A stretch of 64,000 bases of DNA from Plantago elongata (lineage: Eukaryota; Streptophyta; Magnoliopsida; Lamiales; Plantaginaceae). Of this stretch, positions 59,865-64,000 are shown in pieces; the first letter of the stretch is position 1; each line of letters begins with the position of its first letter. The notes below the pieces were generated by a model that saw only the letters and a list, made by a program, of their open reading frames with translations, was not told the origin of the DNA and did no database searches. The stretch is taken from the NCBI GenBank assembly GCA_036897095.1, contig JAYMSP010000183.1, positions 1 through 64,000 of the forward strand, given 5' to 3'. The translations under genes and the position numbers were made by a program.

Positions 59865-60233
59865 ATGTCTGGTTCTGGTATAGTCATACAGTCCATTACA
59901 AATGACGATTCTGCTGGTGGCAAAGAAGAAGATGATGATGCAGAAGAGAGAGTAAATAAAGTCAAAGGCAAAAAGAGGAAGAGAAAGAAAAGGAAGAAGA
60001 AGAAGGGTATTCTTGTAAATCCAGCTTGCTGGGGGAAGAGCGCGGCGGGTGGCGGCGGCGATGGGTGTTGTTTGTCCTTCAAGCCTCTGCGGACTCAGTT
60101 GGACTCGGACGAGTCACCGACGAGTGATCCTAACAGTCCGGAGTTTACTTTTGACATGTTGAAGGATTTTATTGAGAAGAATGATTTTTATTCAAAAGAA
60201 TGTAATCCACATTTAGGTCGTGGTAACTTGTAA
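59865..60233 (+). CDS. Small nuclear-like protein with FDMLKDFIEKNDFYSKECNPH motif
   Basis: An ORF of 122 residues, apparently intronless in the coding part; a CAG at 59819-59821 could end a 5' UTR intron. It has an acidic patch (GGKEEDDDAEE), a strongly basic stretch (KGKKRKRKKRKKKKG) that would serve as a nuclear localisation signal, and a Gly/Cys-rich part (GGGGDGCCLSF). A conserved C-terminus follows (SPEFTFDMLKDFIEKND, FYSKECNPHLG). I recall the last motif from a family of short uncharacterised plant proteins; no function is known to me. The conserved tail with an uncharged Cys argues for a real gene, because the antisense proline-rich ORF is merely its shadow. Confidence 0.72.
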   Translation: MSGSGIVIQSITNDDSAGGKEEDDDAEERVNKVKGKKRKRKKRKKKKGILVNPACWGKSAAGGGGDGCCLSFKPLRTQLDSDESPTSDPNSPEFTFDMLKDFIEKNDFYSKECNPHLGRGNL

Positions 60234-62580
60234 TTTGGGTTTAAATTGTATACATTATATAGTTGAATTGGAGATTTTACTATTATCATTTGTAATTAAA
60301 TTGTAGTTAAAGTTTAATTTTATAGTGTTAAAAATTAAAATATTAAAACACTTAAACAAAACAAGTGACGTGAAATAAAGGGATTGTATGTGATTATTAG
60401 GGATTAGAGGAGAATCTTTTCTTTCTCAAGAGGGGTCATGAACGGACCCATATTGAGATGATTGGTGATGGATAAGTTGTCTATTGTTTGTCAATTATAA
60501 TGGCATTAGATTTTTCACAAAAAGTGGTTTGAAATGTTATCATCTTGATTAGAATTTTGGTTTTAACAGACACCACTATTAACTGAACGGGCGCAATTAG
60601 TACTCGAGTCGGGTTAGTCAGGATATAGCTACGATTGTATAGACAGATAGCTAAGAGAGCATAAATGAATACGGGAAAATTAAGACATGAAAAGATACAA
60701 TTTAGCTTTTTCCCAGGGCCTGACGTCGAAGCCAGTCATCACTCACCTTCGAAATCTCGCAATTTAGGCAACTCCGTATCTCCTGATAAATAAATAATAT
60801 TTACTTAGCTTGGATGCTAAAATTACTTAAAGAAATTCCGAACATTTTTTTCTCCAATGCAATTACAATTAAATGGTAGCGATTATGACTCGAAGACGCT
60901 CACACATTTACTTTCACATGAGATTGCAATTTATACTCAAGGCGCGACACGAATTTCAGTTTTATGCTTAGGTGGAAATTAATTTCAGAACCCACGATTA
61001 CTATACGTGCAGAGTCATACAATACCTGAGCTTAAGTGACGTGCGTTACTCCTAGTCTTACTCTGTTCAATAAGGATATAAACAACACACGGAACCTAAA
61101 ATTTAACTCTTTATCGAATACTCAAGTAAGCTAGTAACTACTACAATAAGTTGTGTTACCAGTGCGCAGAAAACTACATTTTCACGTGGCAAACAAGAAG
61201 GAAATAGGTTTTCTTCAAGTACATCTCGAGCTAAAGCTGATGAAGCTCGCACCTGACTCTTATTTGTAAATTCTGTTATAGCTTTAATGTTTTACTACAG
61301 TGTTAACTTATTATGTACTTGCATCATCAGTCTTAACATTTCCAAAATCAATCACTTAATCTTACACAGTCACACACCTATAAGCTTTTAACTCTAAACA
61401 ACGGACAATTCAATAGCTAAACAAACTACACTAGACAGAGACCGTCAACCATTCAGAGATCAGCTCAATACCAACAAGTAACAATCCAGTAATTTTAACA
61501 CAACAAGCAAACTGCATTCTATCCAACAGACAGGAAGAAGTAACGCAGGAAGGTCGAATTGAGCAATCCAAAAATTATACAGCTTCTTCCAACAATATGT
61601 AAACTGCAGTATACTCAAAGTTCTTCTTTGAATCACCAAGTGACTGCAGTATACTAAAAACCAACAAGTGACTAAAATTCTTCTTCAAACCACAAGTGAC
61701 TGCAGTATAATAAAATTCCCCAATCCCGATAATTAAATTACTTCGCAAGCGAGACAAACCGGAAACTGCTCGTGCTTGGTGGCACAAAATCCAGCAGGGG
61801 GGCGGCGGCGCGCGGTGACGGGCGAGGAGTGAGGGAGAAAGGAAATCGAATTGAGGCAAGAGCGGAAGAGGTCGAACTGGGCAAAGGCTACAGTTCGGTT
61901 TCTTCGATCTTGAAGGTGCAAATGAAGAAGAAGGGGACCACCTATTTATTGGTGGAGGCCGGCGGGGCTGCCCATCGTGGCGCGAGGAGGACTCATCACG
62001 CGGCGGCTATGCGGCCGCGCGCCTCCTCTGCGTGCCACGCGGCTTCCATGCCGTGGCTGGTCCGTGGGGCGCGGTTTGGGGGAGAAAACTGGAGCGGTGG
62101 TGTCGGTTTGGGTGGCTTGGCACGGATGGGGTGGGTTTTGGCACGGAGGTGGTGGTTTTGAGGAAAGAACCGGAGTGAAGGAGGAAATGTCGAGATGGGG
62201 CGGTGTGGGTATGAACGGGTGAACATGGAATTTGGGAACAAGAAGACTTAATTTAAGGGTACAATGGTCTTTCTACCACTATATACACCTGGCTTCTTCT
62301 GGATCCCAAACGGTTCGTGAATAAATTCCACAAAAATGCGAAATCGATTTCCAGGCGATATTCAAGTCGAAATTAAACCATATAAAAATTAAAATAAATA
62401 TTTTTATTTTATTATTTTATTATTATTTTATTACTCGTTAATGATTTTCTAGCGTTTTCGCTCGACGTTTAATTTCTAAAATTAACCCAATATTCACGGT
62501 TTAATGTCGAAATAGTAATATTAATTTTTAAATTAATTTTCTAATACGTACCGTATTTTTGCGGCTCTTACACACACCTC
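60234..62580. repeat. Probable repeat-derived non-coding region with a G+C-rich island
   Basis: No gene. Positions about 61760-62230 are strikingly G+C-rich in an A+T-rich neighbourhood, follow a simple CAxxAAGTGACTGCAGTATA repeat (about 61610-61710), and are followed by very A+T-rich sequence ending GCGGCTCTTACA at 62580. The pattern resembles the regulatory half of a Ty3-type LTR, but no matching second end or target duplication was found, so the family and limits are uncertain. Confidence 0.3.
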
Positions 62581-63293
62581 CACAAAGGCTCAAGCTATTG
62601 ATACTGGAAAGTAAGAGCTCATATACGCTGATTAGAAATTGAAATCCCAATCCAAGAAGATCTCATATCTGACCCCGACTCAATTGACTCCAGGAGAACA
62701 TGTATAATAACACTAATTTTCTCCTATTATAGTCTTCCTACCCAACGAGCATCTTATATAGAGTCGAGACGGCCGACACACAAATGGATAGCCCCTTTTA
62801 ATAAAATCATCGATGAACATATTATGATGGATACACCGTTTCTTGTTTGTTAACAATAATGAGTAATGACCTTCTTTATGACTATCAAATATTGCAAAAT
62901 GGTTCATTCTTCGAATAGTTATTCAATGTGTATATATATATATTCTTGTGCCACAATTATAATAGAACCATGCATGTTCAATAAGCAGCTGCATGTCAAT
63001 GAGCTTGTAGGTTGAGGTACCTGAAGTAATTATGCGATAATCTACTCCATTCAAGTGCGGATTGGGTACTTATGTATCTAGCTTTGGTATATTCATTGAT
63101 AAGTCTGAAAAGGCATAAGTCGTGTCATGTATTTTCTAATCATACACTATATAAATCAAAAAGGGATTGCATGTTACAACAAATTGTTTTGTTGCTCATT
63201 ATCTTGGCAAGTTATCATTAACAATTTAGCATAACAAGAAAACATTATTGGAGAAATCAAATTGGAGTTCAATAGATCTTATAATGGTTCCAT
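62581..63293. other. Spacer downstream of the defensin-like gene
   Basis: A+T-rich with a TA microsatellite at about 62931-62943. It includes the presumed 3' UTR of the defensin-like gene. No other gene recognised. Confidence 0.4.
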
Positions 63294-63704
63294 TTAACTA
63301 GGAGGGTGGCATATGTAACTACATAGACAACCAGATTCCCCGGCACCAGTAGTGCACCTACTACTTACTAGAGTGTCCGGATAATACTTATAGCATACAT
63401 CTTGACATATAGGATCTCCGCCTCGTTTACCGCAATCATCACCTTCTGCAGCGATCACACATACTGCATTTGAATCATCTATTGGTGGCATGCCTGATAA
63501 ACAAATTTATATACTCAACATCATATAGATTTTAATTATATCGAAGATGATCGTTAATCAAATAAACAAACGGTATGTATTTAGTGGGAGAAATTAACAT
63601 GAATGCCAGAAATATATACAAGGTGATCAAAGGATAATTGTAGACATACATGATGTGAAAGAAACAAGGCAGGCCATCAACACAAATAAAAACAACTTAG
63701 CCAT
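63294..63704 (-). CDS. Secreted defensin-like cysteine-rich peptide
   Basis: Two minus-strand exons, 63704-63650 and 63493-63294, encode about 84 residues. Exon 1 gives a signal peptide (MAKLFLFVLMACLVSFTS). Exon 2 gives the mature peptide with nine cysteines, including GDDCGKRGG, ICQDVCYKYY, SRCTTGAGESGCLCSYIC. The exon split after the signal peptide and the closing C-x-C plus C pattern are typical of plant defensin-like (DEFL) genes. These are secreted and act in defence or in reproductive signalling; which applies here cannot be told. A TATA-like TATATATA at about 63783-63790 lies about 80 bases upstream of the start. The residue spacing departs from classic gamma-thionins, so it may belong to one of the divergent DEFL groups. 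Confidence 0.78.
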
Positions 63705-64000
63705 CTTAATGAAGAATGTGTGGATATGGTTTATTAAGAATGTATATGAACGATGGCTAATAGCGCACTCGCTTGTGTTTCAATATATATACAAATAAAA
63801 TATATATACCATTAGAAATATATTGACATCTTAATTAATTAGCAATTAACATATTTTTCTTCAAAATGATGTCAAAATCTACATAATTTTAAACCTTCAA
63901 CTTTGCACAACTAATTAATTTGTTGAAATTTGATAATAATTCTATGATATGGTTAATGCAATTAATCTTCTGGATTTACTTAATTAAATGGCAAAAGATG

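Noticed and set aside
61575-62241. Several overlapping ORFs of 80-130 codons on both strands
   Set aside because: High G+C content removes stop codons; composition is low-complexity Gly/Arg/Trp and frames overlap on both strands.

Overview
The window is nuclear DNA from a flowering plant, almost certainly a eudicot. Its genes are split by GT-AG introns, the spacers are A+T-rich, and the recognisable proteins are plant orthologues. Gene order and protein style would suit an asterid (Lamiales is a guess). All gene models were built by reading splice sites and phases directly from the sequence; none was checked against transcripts.

Positions 1-39,000 are a gene-dense euchromatic block. In order it holds a VTT/SNARE-associated membrane protein (+, 616-2072), a 14-exon MLO-type seven-transmembrane protein (-, 5406-2305), an Enhancer-of-polycomb-like NuA4 subunit (-, 14270-6632), a TWD40-2-type subunit of the TPLATE endocytic complex (+, 16120-24075), a B3-domain protein with a long C-terminal tail (-, 28765-27007), a decayed F-box gene split by an LTR insertion (+, 30456-32080), and a chloroplast DEAD-box RNA helicase of the RH3 type (-, 38764-33142). 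The genes are single-copy housekeeping or regulatory genes and form no pathway with one another. Their introns carry small mobile elements: a Cassandra-like solo LTR containing 5S rRNA-like sequence, a very short SINE with a 12-base target duplication, and several MITE-like elements.

Positions 39,000-64,000 are gene-poor and repeat-rich. They contain Ty1/copia fossils (42.8-43.3, 48.1-50.1, 51.2-51.65 and 54.0-56.1 kb) and a TRIM-like element whose LTR is interrupted by another element (51.7-52.9 kb). Two structures have inverted-repeat arms enclosing a tandem repeat (40.3-41.25 and 51.98-52.87 kb). Four small genes sit among these: three intronless ones encoding charged proteins of unknown function (45233, 57127 and 59865, all +) and a two-exon secreted cysteine-rich defensin-like gene (-, 63704-63294).

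The most unusual structure is the pair of 'arms plus tandem array' elements at 40.3-41.25 kb and 51.98-52.87 kb. The other notable items are the TRIM with a nested insertion, the Cassandra-type LTR in an intron, and the small genes without known function.
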